Shown here piece after piece: positions 43,488 to 53,533 of a stretch of 64,000 nt of DNA. The stretch comes from Endomicrobiales bacterium. Its GTDB lineage: Bacteria; Elusimicrobiota; Endomicrobiia; Endomicrobiales; JAFGIL01. Where the stretch lies: positions 1-64,000 of the forward strand of contig JAFGIL010000072.1 in the NCBI GenBank assembly GCA_016929635.1, in the 5' to 3' direction. The notes beneath the pieces were generated by a model that was not told where the DNA came from, did not search any database, and saw nothing but the letters and a program-made list of their open reading frames with translations. The position numbers were made by a program, and so were the translations under genes. Numbering within the stretch: the first letter of the stretch is position 1; each line of letters begins with the position of its first letter.

Positions 43488-46421
43488 TCACTTTATTATT
43501 GCGAATTTGCCTGTTGCATTATCTGCTTTATTGTCAGGGTTCACAATATAATATAAATAAACACCTGACGCTACTTTTTCATTATCTTCGTTTCGAGTAT
43601 TCCAGAAATACGTGCCGTTTCCGCCGGTTTTATTGTATTCCTTGATTAATTCGCCTGCCAGGTTAAATATCTTTAACTGCACGTTCTCGGTAAGGTTTCT
43701 AAATACAACCCCTTCCCCAAAATCAGATGCGCCATATAACCCATCTGTAGCGGGTTTATAAGGGTTCGGATAAACAAAAACATTATCCAGCTTATTTTCA
43801 GGAATCAAAGCACTTGCCAGCATATACAAGGAAAAATGCGGAATTTCAACGGAAACAGTCTTATTAGTTCTATCCAGAGTATGTTCACCGGATACAAGAG
43901 TCCAGGTGCTGTCCTGCAGAGTAAATATCCTCAAGGATTCTACTTTGGATACAGGCAGAAAACCATCCACTAAACCGTCATTTTCACTGTCAATATATGG
44001 AATAGTCAAAATAAGGTTATCCTGGAAATCTGTGGTTATTGTAGAACCATAGAGATTATATAAATGTACTTCAATAATCGAGCTTTCAACCAATTTTATT
44101 CCTTGCAGGGTTAATTTCCTGTTCGCAGCTGTTATATCGGCACTTGTAACATCTTTCGGGGAGTTTTCTGCATCGGTGTTTATTATTATATAACCATCCT
44201 GGCTGATAGCTCCCTGTGGAATCTGAATCCTAATATCTCCCAATACAGAATCATTTGCCGTCTGCTCCTGGGTGACAGTGGAAGTTGAAACCAGTAGTTG
44301 TATATCACTTGAGGGAGTCTCCGGCTTTCCGCTTACCGTAGCACTGCTGGATAAAACATTATCACCGTTGTAGCCGTATATCCCGTAGTAATAAAGCGTT
44401 GAATACCTGAGCCCTTCATCCTTGTAAGTTTCCGATGTCAGATTATGGCTTGAATCTACTATTGTCTCCCAATTAAGGCTATCCGAGGAACGGTCTATCC
44501 TGAACCTGCTGGCACCGTTTCCATTCCAGTCAAGCTGAATAGCGTGCATGCCGTCAGATAAAATTGAAGCGTTCGTTGGAGGATTAGTTAATGTGTATTT
44601 AGAAACGTTCCCTAACAAGAATTCATCTGAAGCATTATATGATTTAAAATATCTTGTATATTGCGTGTTATTGTTCAAACCGGTTTCTATCCAGTAACTT
44701 GTATTAACTGATAGCTCTTTCAACAACTCATTGGCTGATGAATATATCCTGTATCCCAGAATACTTGAACCTGTGAACGTTCCTGTGGACCAATACCATT
44801 CTATCTCTGTTGTAGAAAGTGCCCTTCCCTCAAAAACAACTTCCAGGTTAAGCGCTCCATTTCCATAAATATTGTCTTTCCCGGAATCTCCAAGGTCTCT
44901 GGCCCTAATCATCATTGAATCTTCCAGCTGGTCTGCACTTAAGGAAGTATCTTCAGACAATAGAAGTGCGGCAGCGCCTGCAACATGGGGAGCAGCAGCA
45001 GAAGTACCGTAAAAAGCATCCGGGCGATAAGAATATGTTTCTACCCCGTCCGGTGCCGAAATATCCGGCTTGGTTCTTGAATCATGAGTCGGCCCCTGAG
45101 AACTAAAATACTCCTGCGGGCCCTCATTGTAATCGGTATATTTAACAGCTGCGACCGTAACAGTTCCCGTAGAATCAGCAGGCGTTGTGATACTCATAGG
45201 CTTGACCATATCACCGCTGTTTGTAATTGAAGCATTATAAAGAAATATTCTTATTTCCGAATCCTTTGTTGTAGAATATTCCTTAACCTTTATTTTATAA
45301 GTAGTTTGGCCCGGTGATGTTAACACGACTGCTTCACTGGGTTCATCGTTACTATCCTGTGTATCAATAGATTTACCTACTTCTATCAGGCTGCTGTTAT
45401 AAACGTACAAATCATAATCCTCTGTTGAGGTCAAAGGGAATGCATCCCATGTCAAATAAATATAGAAAACCGTGCCTGCACTCGGAGTCGTTATCTCAAG
45501 CTCTTCGTCGCCAACAGAAAACTCATGCCAGTTATCAGCATCAACATCCGTGAAAGTCCCTGTCCAGTGGCCTTGTGCCTGGTTGCCTGCTGACACAGTG
45601 AAAAATATGTCGTTTTCCCGAAAATCGTTTGCTGTATCGCATAATGAACCTCTGCCGTCGCAGAAATTTGCATTAAGCCAACCTAGAGACATTGTTGCAA
45701 CATCTATGGAATTTGAGATGCAGTAATCCCTGGCACTCGCAAAATCACCGTCATCATCTATTTTTATCAGGTGCAGCTCTGCTTCGGGAGCTATATCGTA
45801 AACTATTTCCGCGCATCCGGTTCCATGAATATCTGTTGCATTAAAGCTGGTGTCCGAATAATTCACTGCTGTTACAACACCCGGCAAATCTCCGTTTATT
45901 TGGGCCAAATTGTAGTACAAAAACCCTGCATCGATAACGGCAACTTTAACGCCGCTTCCTTTATATCCGTTATCATGATAAAGATTTGCCTTAATTAAAT
46001 CCTTACCTTCTGTTGTGTATGCCTGGGTAAATGCTTTTTTCGGCAGGTTTATGTAATCGACATAATTCTCCAGCTCTTTAGTCACTGCTTCCAGATATTT
46101 TACCGGTATCTTAGCTGATATAATGTCCTTTGAGACTCTATATTCTACCCCATACTTGCCCAGCACCTTCAAATCAACGTTATCGCTGTTTTTGTCTTTC
46201 GGATAGATTATAACTTTAACTTTTTCCTCAACCTGAGGCACTTTTTTCATCGACATAAATTTAAGGCCCGTAGCCTTATCTTTCTTATACACCTCTATCA
46301 GCTCATCAAGGACGCTGTTTAAGTGCCTATATTTCTTTTTTCTTTTATTTTCTGCATTTAAGCTGGAAAATAACAGCAAAAGTACAAAAATTATTGGAAT
46401 TATTGTAAATATTTTCTTCAA
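43488..46421 (-). CDS. Secreted S8 (subtilisin) protease with C-terminal sorting-type domain
   Basis: 977 residues. Signal peptide about 1-23, then a propeptide-like region to about 140. The S8 catalytic triad is Asp164 (VIDAGF), His199 (DIHGTG) and Ser474 (GTSAAAP), with oxyanion Asn280 (SAGN). An extra beta-rich, PPC-like domain (about 285-400) is inserted within the catalytic domain. One or two fibronectin-like domains follow (about 530-700), then a beta domain, and a final FlgD/type-A sorting-like domain (VYPNPYKP ... GVYLYYI) typical of proteins exported by type IX or similar routes. Start: TTG with AAAGGGG 5 bases upstream. It lies 2 bases after DUF2723 copy A. Confidence 0.9.
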   Translation of the reverse strand: MKKIFTIIPIIFVLLLLFSSLNAENKRKKKYRHLNSVLDELIEVYKKDKATGLKFMSMKKVPQVEEKVKVIIYPKDKNSDNVDLKVLGKYGVEYRVSKDIISAKIPVKYLEAVTKELENYVDYINLPKKAFTQAYTTEGKDLIKANLYHDNGYKGSGVKVAVIDAGFLYYNLAQINGDLPGVVTAVNYSDTSFNATDIHGTGCAEIVYDIAPEAELHLIKIDDDGDFASARDYCISNSIDVATMSLGWLNANFCDGRGSLCDTANDFRENDIFFTVSAGNQAQGHWTGTFTDVDADNWHEFSVGDEELEITTPSAGTVFYIYLTWDAFPLTSTEDYDLYVYNSSLIEVGKSIDTQDSNDEPSEAVVLTSPGQTTYKIKVKEYSTTKDSEIRIFLYNASITNSGDMVKPMSITTPADSTGTVTVAAVKYTDYNEGPQEYFSSQGPTHDSRTKPDISAPDGVETYSYRPDAFYGTSAAAPHVAGAAALLLSEDTSLSADQLEDSMMIRARDLGDSGKDNIYGNGALNLEVVFEGRALSTTEIEWYWSTGTFTGSSILGYRIYSSANELLKELSVNTSYWIETGLNNNTQYTRYFKSYNASDEFLLGNVSKYTLTNPPTNASILSDGMHAIQLDWNGNGASRFRIDRSSDSLNWETIVDSSHNLTSETYKDEGLRYSTLYYYGIYGYNGDNVLSSSATVSGKPETPSSDIQLLVSTSTVTQEQTANDSVLGDIRIQIPQGAISQDGYIIINTDAENSPKDVTSADITAANRKLTLQGIKLVESSIIEVHLYNLYGSTITTDFQDNLILTIPYIDSENDGLVDGFLPVSKVESLRIFTLQDSTWTLVSGEHTLDRTNKTVSVEIPHFSLYMLASALIPENKLDNVFVYPNPYKPATDGLYGASDFGEGVVFRNLTENVQLKIFNLAGELIKEYNKTGGNGTYFWNTRNEDNEKVASGVYLYYIVNPDNKADNATGKFAIIK

Positions 46422-46423
46422 AG

Positions 46424-48520
46424 TTACCCCTTTCGTCCAATTTTTTCCTGTGCCTTCTGCAAATAGTATTTCGCACGGGCATCATCAGGTTTTATCTTCA
46501 AAATTATATTCAGATTTTTTATTACTTCTTCCCAGTTTTCCTCTTTCCAATAGATAACAGCCAAATTAAAGTAAGCGTCCAGGTACTGCGGATTCACTTT
46601 CAGCGCCCTGTCATAATATTGTTTTGCTTTTTCAAGATTGTTTTCCTTCTCTTCTATCACGCCCATGTTGACATAAGAGGATATTTCATCCGGATATAAC
46701 TCTATTATTTTATTATAAACGTCTTTTGCTTGGCTTAATAATCCCGCCTGAAAATATTTAAATGCATAATGTATTAATTCGTGCTTTAAATTTGTATTCA
46801 GCCATATTACTTCAGGCCAGCGTTTATGAGCATACTCCCAAAACTCTACTGATTCATCACTGTAATGATATGCTGCAAAATAAGGATAAACCGGAACAAG
46901 CGCCCTGCTCCTGTAATCGTAGTATTCCGCACCCCAGACGCTTCTTAGAGAATATACATGCCATGCGTTAATAGAATCATCCGGTTTATTTTTATCCGGA
47001 TATATTGCCCTGTACAGCATACCGTCAAGTGCAAGATTAATACCGGGCAATATATCTTTATTAAAAGTTGAATAGTACAAAGGTTTTTTGCCCAGGAATT
47101 CCTTTTCCACCTGATTTCGCCTTTTTTCCTTATCTTCCTTGCCTATCCTTCTAAAATCTTCTCCATAAATATTCTTAAATACAAGCCCGCCCCTGTCATG
47201 CAGCTCAATGTCTCTGCGGTGATTTTCGGCAAAGCAGAGATATGCGGTACTGTAAAAGGTGTCATCCCCCCCATCCATAAAAAACACCGAGTTGGGTTTT
47301 AAAGTTCTTAGTATATTTCTACCGTAATCATATGCAAGGTAATAGTCTCTCCAGTTTATCGTTGAAAACCTGCCTTTTATTGTAATTACTATAAATAACG
47401 AAAATATTGCCAGCAATACAACTGACTTTACCTTGCTTTTTGCTATTGAAATAATCCAATCCAGGCTCCAAAAAACAGGGAATATCCAAAATAAATTAAT
47501 AAGTATAAAAAACCTTTCCAGTATTCCTTCTGTCTGGCTGTCAAAAGGCATGTTTGCCAGTAAAATGAAACCCGGCCCTGCCAATAGCCATAATAAAAAT
47601 ATAGATCGGGATAACTTATATTTTTCCTTTATACCGATAAACCAACCAGCTATACCCAAGAATACTCCCACTGCAGTGTATTGATGCATTAATATGTTAA
47701 ATAACCGGGTAATTTGTTTTATTATAATCGAAATGCTAAAACCCATTTTCTCACCGACAGTTAAAGAAAGGCTGCCGTAGTCAGCACGTGATATAACCCT
47801 CCAGATATTCCTGACTGTCTCCGGATTGCTCCAGTCAAGCGCAGGATTTTTATATGAACGAATAGGCAGGTAAGCATATATCGAAAATCCCAGCATAAAA
47901 AAGATTAATAACTTCAGCAAATAACCGGCTGAATATAGTCTTTTTCTTATTATTTCCACTATTAACAAAGGCGTTAAGAAAATGAGCGTATGATGATTCC
48001 CAAATCCCAGCCCGAACAAATAAGAAGCAAGAAGGTAATGTTCTTTATTAACTGATAATAAGATTAAGACTGCAAATAAAGTATTTAAAGTAAAGACTTC
48101 AGCACTTATAGAGGATCGCCAAAAAGCATCCGTGCAGGCGAATAATATCACAACCAAAGCTGCGCCTAAATGCTGGTGCCACCATATGACTGGCTTTTCG
48201 ATGTCATTGCGAGCTGAAGGCGAAGCAATCTCATCATTGAATTTCCTATTCATTAAACCAATTAATAAATAATAAAGTATTAAAACAGAAAGCGAGGCCA
48301 AAACAGCACTCATTAAATTAATCCTGAACGCAAAACTGCCCCATGGTATCAATATGGTCGCTAATTTCCCCATCAGGCAATACAGAGGATATGACGGGCT
48401 GTGAGGCAATCCGAGGATAACGCTTGATGCACAGAATTCCCCGGAGTCACCTACTGTAATAGAAGGTGCAAGCGTGTAAAGATATAAAACAAATGTCGAT
48501 AAAAATATTAGCATCTGCAT
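46424..48520 (-). CDS. DUF2723 glycosyltransferase-like protein with TPR tail (copy A)
   Basis: 698 residues. Family motifs GDSGEF and HSPSYPLY lie at the N-terminus, with about ten membrane segments and a TPR-rich C-terminus (NNLEKAKQYYDRALKVNP, WEEVIKNLNIILKIKP). Residues about 97-106 come from one copy of the palindromic repeat at 48203-48231, inserted in frame between the second and third membrane segments. It abuts the VWA protein gene with no gap and precedes the S8 protease by 2 bases, which ties glycosylation to that secreted protein. Confidence 0.8.
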   Translation of the reverse strand: MQMLIFLSTFVLYLYTLAPSITVGDSGEFCASSVILGLPHSPSYPLYCLMGKLATILIPWGSFAFRINLMSAVLASLSVLILYYLLIGLMNRKFNDEIASPSARNDIEKPVIWWHQHLGAALVVILFACTDAFWRSSISAEVFTLNTLFAVLILLSVNKEHYLLASYLFGLGFGNHHTLIFLTPLLIVEIIRKRLYSAGYLLKLLIFFMLGFSIYAYLPIRSYKNPALDWSNPETVRNIWRVISRADYGSLSLTVGEKMGFSISIIIKQITRLFNILMHQYTAVGVFLGIAGWFIGIKEKYKLSRSIFLLWLLAGPGFILLANMPFDSQTEGILERFFILINLFWIFPVFWSLDWIISIAKSKVKSVVLLAIFSLFIVITIKGRFSTINWRDYYLAYDYGRNILRTLKPNSVFFMDGGDDTFYSTAYLCFAENHRRDIELHDRGGLVFKNIYGEDFRRIGKEDKEKRRNQVEKEFLGKKPLYYSTFNKDILPGINLALDGMLYRAIYPDKNKPDDSINAWHVYSLRSVWGAEYYDYRSRALVPVYPYFAAYHYSDESVEFWEYAHKRWPEVIWLNTNLKHELIHYAFKYFQAGLLSQAKDVYNKIIELYPDEISSYVNMGVIEEKENNLEKAKQYYDRALKVNPQYLDAYFNLAVIYWKEENWEEVIKNLNIILKIKPDDARAKYYLQKAQEKIGRKG
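46427..46434 (-). promoter_or_regulatory. Ribosome binding site supporting a TTG start
   Basis: GAAAGGGG on the minus strand, 5 bases before the TTG at 46421-46419. It lies inside the last codons of DUF2723 copy A and supports TTG as the true start of the S8 protease. Confidence 0.6.
48203..48231. repeat. Palindromic repeat, family 1, single copy inside a gene
   Basis: A 29-base copy with the same ends as the repeats at 42314-42395 (GTCATTGCGAG and CGAAGCAATCT). It is translated in frame inside DUF2723 copy A. Confidence 0.85.
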
Positions 48521-50665
48521 TTACCACATACCGTTTCTTCTTCTATAGAACCATTCTCCCAGAAAACTTAAAATAATTAACACAAGCCAAAACGTATAAT
48601 GCCACAATGGAATCTTCTCTGTTATTATCTTTGAATCAACTTTCTTTAACTTATCCAGTATTTCATCGATTGAAAACCCATCAGCACTAAAATACTCTCC
48701 CCCGGAACTTTTTGCTATTTTATTTAACATTTGTTCATTTATATTTAAAAACATCTCTTCCTGAATCAGCGAAGGTTCAACATTCACTGTTTTTGTTTTC
48801 TTAACAATACTCCTCCCGTTGTTTTCTGCCAACAGCTGGAACCTGTACGTACCGGGTTTTTCAAAAGTCCCTTTCCCTGTCCATTCATTCCTTCCTTTGT
48901 TTGTAAGAGAAATGATGTACTTGTCGCCTTGAGGGTCATAAACACCCACTTTCAACTTTGATTTTTCCAAATCTTTCCCGTGTCTTGCATTTAACACGAA
49001 ATCCTGCCCAGAATAATAATTCGGCCTGTCGAAGACAAGGTGCCATTTATCAGATTCTTCGGAACGGGAAACATACCGGATAACGTTTCTCCAGAATGTG
49101 TTATACAGCTCCGGAGTAGGATTCTGCAATGCCCATCTCCAGGTTGTGTTTGAACCCAAAGCAACAACCCTCCCTTTTCCTTTTTCCCAGCAGGATAAAA
49201 CCACCCAGTCGTTCCATGGGTGCTTTAACAGCGTTTCTGCTCCCTCTCTTTGAAGCAAAGCCTGGCAGCCGTCTAACTTTGGCATACCACGCCATAAACT
49301 GTCGTTTCTGGAGTTTTCATCGTTTAAATTCATGATATCATGCTTTATATCCGTAACTTTAACTTGAAACAATCCTCTGTCATAGCTATCCGATGGTTTA
49401 TCAAGAACAACGGGCAGGATTTCCTCCACCGGAGTCCCTCCCCATCCGCCTTTCCCAAAGGCATTTTCTCCTGCTATCATTACGAAACCGCCGCCTTTGC
49501 TGATTACCCAATTCCTTATATTTTTAAGATACTCATCCGTAAATCCGAATCGCCTATACGTAAAATTTTCCAGAATCATAACATCAAAATCATAAAGGTC
49601 CTGCGTAAATATTGTACTCACAGGAAAAGGTATTAATGCCAGGTCATTATCCGGCACAAGGGTAATGTTTTCGGGATTCCTGAGTATTACAAAAGATACC
49701 AATTCAACCATAGGGTCATTTTTCAAGTGGTGCCTTAAGAAAGAATATTCCGGACCCGGCTGACCGCAAATGTACAATATCCTTAACTTTTCAAGGATAA
49801 TATCCAAATCAAACCTTTTTCTGTTGTTTGCTTTAGTAACTTCTCCCGTACCGGGAACGACCTCAACCTCGTATTTAAACCTTCCGCTTATCTGCGGAGT
49901 ATAATGCATAACCAGCTCAATATTTTCATTGTCTGTGTTAACATTAATGGTTCTGGTTGTCAGAATACCCGCTCCCGAATCGATCCTTTTAAGATTAACG
50001 GTTATTTTTTTATTTTTAAAACCAACAGCTGATAGTTCAACAGCTATGTCTAAGGGTATATTTTTAAAGGCAAAATCACTAACCCTTATTGAGTTTATTG
50101 CAAGGTCCCTGATTTTTCTTTTTGAGCCTATGGCAACCGGAAATATAGGTACATTCAGATCTTTTATCCAATCTTCATGCAAGGCTTCTGAATTATGATT
50201 TCCATCTGACAGGAGCATTATTCCTGTTAATTTCTCGCTGTTTTCCCTGCGTATCTCCCACAAGGACTGATACAAATCAGTGTAATTTTTACCTTCGGTC
50301 TCAATTATCCTTGACAGATTGCCGACCTCATTGGCATTAAACGCAAATGTATACTGTTTTAGTTTAAGCCTGTTCTTAAGTAGTTTTTCATTTTCCTTTA
50401 TGAACTCCTGCGAAGGCTTTATCCTGTCGGAAATATACATGCTTGATGAAACGTCCAATGCAACCGCAACTAACGGCTTTTTGTCTATCGAAAAATTCAC
50501 CAGAACCGGCTGACAGAGCAAAAATACCATTAATATAAGCGTTAACATCCGCCAGATTACAACATTCCTTTTTTTCTGCAGGTTCCAGTACAACACAAGA
50601 AGAACGACGCTTGTTAACACAGCGAATGTAAACATCCAATCTAGTTTTGTAAACGTAAAAGTCAT
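48521..50665 (-). CDS. Membrane-anchored VWA / glutamine-amidotransferase-like protein
   Basis: 714 residues. Two N-terminal membrane segments (about 8-27 and 36-55), a VWA-like domain with the MIDAS motif DVSSS (residues near 70), then a class I glutamine-amidotransferase-like fold (ILYICGQPGPEYSFLRHHL, GGGFVMIAGENAFG) without an evident catalytic triad. A C-terminal membrane segment (about 690-706) follows. This is the standard partner of MoxR-DUF58-BatA-DUF4159 clusters. It probably binds a metal-dependent ligand on the outer side of the inner membrane. Overlaps the DUF4159 gene by one base. Confidence 0.8.
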   Translation of the reverse strand: MTFTFTKLDWMFTFAVLTSVVLLVLYWNLQKKRNVVIWRMLTLILMVFLLCQPVLVNFSIDKKPLVAVALDVSSSMYISDRIKPSQEFIKENEKLLKNRLKLKQYTFAFNANEVGNLSRIIETEGKNYTDLYQSLWEIRRENSEKLTGIMLLSDGNHNSEALHEDWIKDLNVPIFPVAIGSKRKIRDLAINSIRVSDFAFKNIPLDIAVELSAVGFKNKKITVNLKRIDSGAGILTTRTINVNTDNENIELVMHYTPQISGRFKYEVEVVPGTGEVTKANNRKRFDLDIILEKLRILYICGQPGPEYSFLRHHLKNDPMVELVSFVILRNPENITLVPDNDLALIPFPVSTIFTQDLYDFDVMILENFTYRRFGFTDEYLKNIRNWVISKGGGFVMIAGENAFGKGGWGGTPVEEILPVVLDKPSDSYDRGLFQVKVTDIKHDIMNLNDENSRNDSLWRGMPKLDGCQALLQREGAETLLKHPWNDWVVLSCWEKGKGRVVALGSNTTWRWALQNPTPELYNTFWRNVIRYVSRSEESDKWHLVFDRPNYYSGQDFVLNARHGKDLEKSKLKVGVYDPQGDKYIISLTNKGRNEWTGKGTFEKPGTYRFQLLAENNGRSIVKKTKTVNVEPSLIQEEMFLNINEQMLNKIAKSSGGEYFSADGFSIDEILDKLKKVDSKIITEKIPLWHYTFWLVLIILSFLGEWFYRRRNGMW

Positions 50666-51423
50666 TATTTTCTTCTCAGCTTTCTTTCTATATAGGGTTG
50701 ATGTATTGCATCGCTTTTATAAGTACCGCAGATAATGTACATAATAAGATTCAAAGTTAATTTCTGTGCCTCGAATCTCTGGTCCTGGCCGCCCGGTACA
50801 CACTCCCAGAGGTAATTCCCGAATCTATCCTTAGCCCATGCTCCTATTATGTCATTCTGTGAATAGATCAGTGCAGTCCTTTCTGCGATGTCTATCCCTT
50901 CCAAATAGTTATTTGTTAACCTTCTGCCGCCGACTTTTCTCAATAAATAGTAAGATTTATATAATGGGTGGTCGGCAGGCAGCTTTTCCAGCTTCTTTTC
51001 CGGGAATATCCTGGTTATCTCCTTTCTAAAGGATGCATCAAACTCACTGCCCCTTAGCCCGGAAGAATCCTCTACGAAGATTAAACCTCCGTTTGCAAGG
51101 TACTTTCGTATTATTGACCTTTGCTTATCGCTGAACTCGGGGAACCTCTCGGAACCCAGAATAACTATGTACGGGGAAGAGAACAGCAAATCATCATCTA
51201 TAGTAACGACACGCCTTTTTGTTACGGGTTTGATACTTGTTGTAGTAACCAGGAATTCCAAAATATCCTGCCAAGTCTCAGGATAAGGATCCCATTTACC
51301 TTCATATTTCAACTGGGTAAAAACAAATTTATCCTGATGTTGGGCATGAATTTGTAAACTTATTACCAGTAGAAGAACAAAAAATACCGAAAAACCTACA
51401 GTTATATACTTTTTTAACAACAT
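50665..51423 (-). CDS. DUF4159 domain protein
   Basis: 252 residues with an N-terminal signal or anchor (about 8-27). The rest is the DUF4159 fold: FTQLKYEGKWDPYPE near the mature start, PYIVILGSERFPEFS, GGLIFVEDSSGLRGSEFD, and LPADHPLYKSYYLL. DUF4159 resembles an amidotransferase-like alpha/beta domain and regularly occurs with MoxR, DUF58 and VWA proteins. Its biochemical role is unknown. It is probably periplasmic and membrane-tethered, and lies 7 bases after the BatA-like gene. Confidence 0.85.
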   Translation of the reverse strand: MLLKKYITVGFSVFFVLLLVISLQIHAQHQDKFVFTQLKYEGKWDPYPETWQDILEFLVTTTSIKPVTKRRVVTIDDDLLFSSPYIVILGSERFPEFSDKQRSIIRKYLANGGLIFVEDSSGLRGSEFDASFRKEITRIFPEKKLEKLPADHPLYKSYYLLRKVGGRRLTNNYLEGIDIAERTALIYSQNDIIGAWAKDRFGNYLWECVPGGQDQRFEAQKLTLNLIMYIICGTYKSDAIHQPYIERKLRRK

Positions 51424-51430
51424 ATTAAAC

Positions 51431-53482
51431 CTACTTTTTAACTAAAGGATTAGCAAGAATCACTTCCAAAAGCAGCAAAAACAGAATAATAATTAGCACA
51501 TATCTTGTAACATCTTTTCCGGATAATAATGCAAGAAAGTTTTTGTCCCAGTTTTCCTCATTAAGCACAATTAAAGGACTATTATTGAAATATTCCTTTA
51601 AATCTCCGATTTTAGCTGTTTTTAAATCGCTCTCTTTATAATCTTCATTTAAATTTACGGAGAAGCTGTCAATATACCTTCCTTTTGAGATGACTTTATA
51701 AATCCCGGTCTCTTCTGTATTGGTAAATATCATATCATCGCCCTTTATATCCATTTTATACATTATTCCGCTGGGAGACTTTACCATTAATCCCGGAATC
51801 CTCTTATGTTTAAATGTATCTCCAACGTTCAAAGACGATATGCTTTGATCGAGTAAAGTACCGGAGAGATACTTCACTAGGGACTGTATAAAAGGAGCAA
51901 AAACCGGGCGGCTGACCATATTGTTCCAATCGTGGTCAGCTGTAGAAGCGCAGACAATCACCCTGCCTTTCCCATAAGAACTCTCTACTAAGTACGGCCA
52001 TCCGGACGAAAGAGACAGCAGGACTCTTGAATTCCTTTTTGGCTGAAAGACAAAGCCCTCATTTACCAGAATATTGTTCCATTCAAACTCAGGAAGGGCT
52101 ATTTCATCTTTTAAAATGTGGGTTTCATCTGCCCACATAATACCCTGGGAAGCTTGAGCTTTTCCCCTCTCTTCTTCTTTTTGCTGTTCAAATTTTGAAC
52201 CAATGGTTACCGGCAAATAATCTGATTTAAATTCATCAGAATAGTGGTCACCTAAAAAAACCAATATCCCTGCCCCAGAATCAATAAATCCTTTTATTTT
52301 TTCGTAGTTTTTCCTTAAATTTGCCAGTATAACAACATTAGGTTTGTTCTTTTCCAGACTGAATTTGGGTGTATCAACTTCATTTTCAGTTATTACTTCA
52401 GCATATGGCAATGCTTTACGTAAATAAAAGCTTTCTGCGGTTATTCCCCCGAATTTAGGATCCCCGTCAATAATCCATACTTTATATGGCTTTGGCCTTT
52501 CTGCATGCAGATAAAATACATTATCAACATACAAATTGTCTTTTTCCAGCCTGACTTCTGCCTCAAGGCTTATCCTTTTATCAGGATAATAAAACCTGTT
52601 TATTACTCTATCACTACTGCCCAAGCTGAGCATATCACCGCCCATTTTTTTATTGTCAATAATGTAATCCAAAGGCCAATTTCTTGCAGCACTGAAATTG
52701 CTTATTTTAGAGGTAGTTTCTATCAGCCAATTTTTCCTTGATTCATCGAACTGTGACTTAACTTCACTGATATAGATATTCTCACCATCTCCGGGCTGAA
52801 ACAATAATACCTTAACATTTGTAACTTCTTTCGAGGCATCTTCGCTTAATCGGTTATCAAACCCATTCTTCATCATATCTGACAGTATCACTATGGCCTG
52901 GTTAGAATCCGGGCTCTGGTTTAGAAGTTTTCTCGCAACCGGCCATGCTACACTTATATCTGTAGGGCGATTGGTAATTTTTAATTTATCCAGCATATTA
53001 ACAAGATATGCTTTATCATTGCTTAATCCCGGAGTAGCAGTCTCTATCCTGTCAGAATAGGAAATAATACCAATTCTATCTTTTGGCGACAGCATGGAAA
53101 CTATCTCTTCTGCTATAGCTAAAAACCTGTCAAAACGTGTTTTCCCGGTTTCAATGTAGCCCATTGAATAAGATGCATCTATTAAAATCACTATTGCCAG
53201 CGCCCTTTCTTTTCCTTTTTGCTGGGACACACTGCCAAATTGAACCATGGGCCTTGCAAAGAAGAGTATCAGTAAAACCAGGATTGAAGTTCTTGTTAAA
53301 AGAAGCAGGTACTGTCTTAACCTAAATTTATTTTTTACTTTTTCCAGAGCCAGCTTCAGGAATCTTAAATCACTGAACTCTATTTTTTTGGGATTTTTTT
53401 TAAAGAAAAAATGCAGGATTACAGGCAATAAAGAAACGGGTAAGGCCCACAAAATATTCGTATTTATAAATGAAAGGTTCAT
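51431..53482 (-). CDS. BatA-like VWA-domain membrane protein
   Basis: 683 residues. The N-terminal double-membrane BatA domain (about 1-80: FINTNILWALPVSLLPVILHF, then a second segment) is followed by a VWA domain with MIDAS DASYS near residue 103, an amidotransferase-like middle region, and a C-terminal membrane segment (about 655-675). In aerotolerance-type (Bat) clusters such proteins work with MoxR ATPases, which are thought to insert metal cofactors or remodel protein complexes. The target here is unknown. Confidence 0.85.
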   Translation of the reverse strand: MNLSFINTNILWALPVSLLPVILHFFFKKNPKKIEFSDLRFLKLALEKVKNKFRLRQYLLLLTRTSILVLLILFFARPMVQFGSVSQQKGKERALAIVILIDASYSMGYIETGKTRFDRFLAIAEEIVSMLSPKDRIGIISYSDRIETATPGLSNDKAYLVNMLDKLKITNRPTDISVAWPVARKLLNQSPDSNQAIVILSDMMKNGFDNRLSEDASKEVTNVKVLLFQPGDGENIYISEVKSQFDESRKNWLIETTSKISNFSAARNWPLDYIIDNKKMGGDMLSLGSSDRVINRFYYPDKRISLEAEVRLEKDNLYVDNVFYLHAERPKPYKVWIIDGDPKFGGITAESFYLRKALPYAEVITENEVDTPKFSLEKNKPNVVILANLRKNYEKIKGFIDSGAGILVFLGDHYSDEFKSDYLPVTIGSKFEQQKEEERGKAQASQGIMWADETHILKDEIALPEFEWNNILVNEGFVFQPKRNSRVLLSLSSGWPYLVESSYGKGRVIVCASTADHDWNNMVSRPVFAPFIQSLVKYLSGTLLDQSISSLNVGDTFKHKRIPGLMVKSPSGIMYKMDIKGDDMIFTNTEETGIYKVISKGRYIDSFSVNLNEDYKESDLKTAKIGDLKEYFNNSPLIVLNEENWDKNFLALLSGKDVTRYVLIIILFLLLLEVILANPLVKK

Positions 53483-53533
53483 AAAATCACAACTTTTTAG
53501 AGTCTATTCTTTTCTATCGTAAATATATAACAT

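Noticed and set aside
48181..48240. A CRISPR-like or attachment-site reading of the short palindromes.
   Set aside because: There is no regular spacing, no array and no integrase-flanked unit. They fit dispersed palindromic repeats. XerD nearby at 55535 is a housekeeping recombinase.
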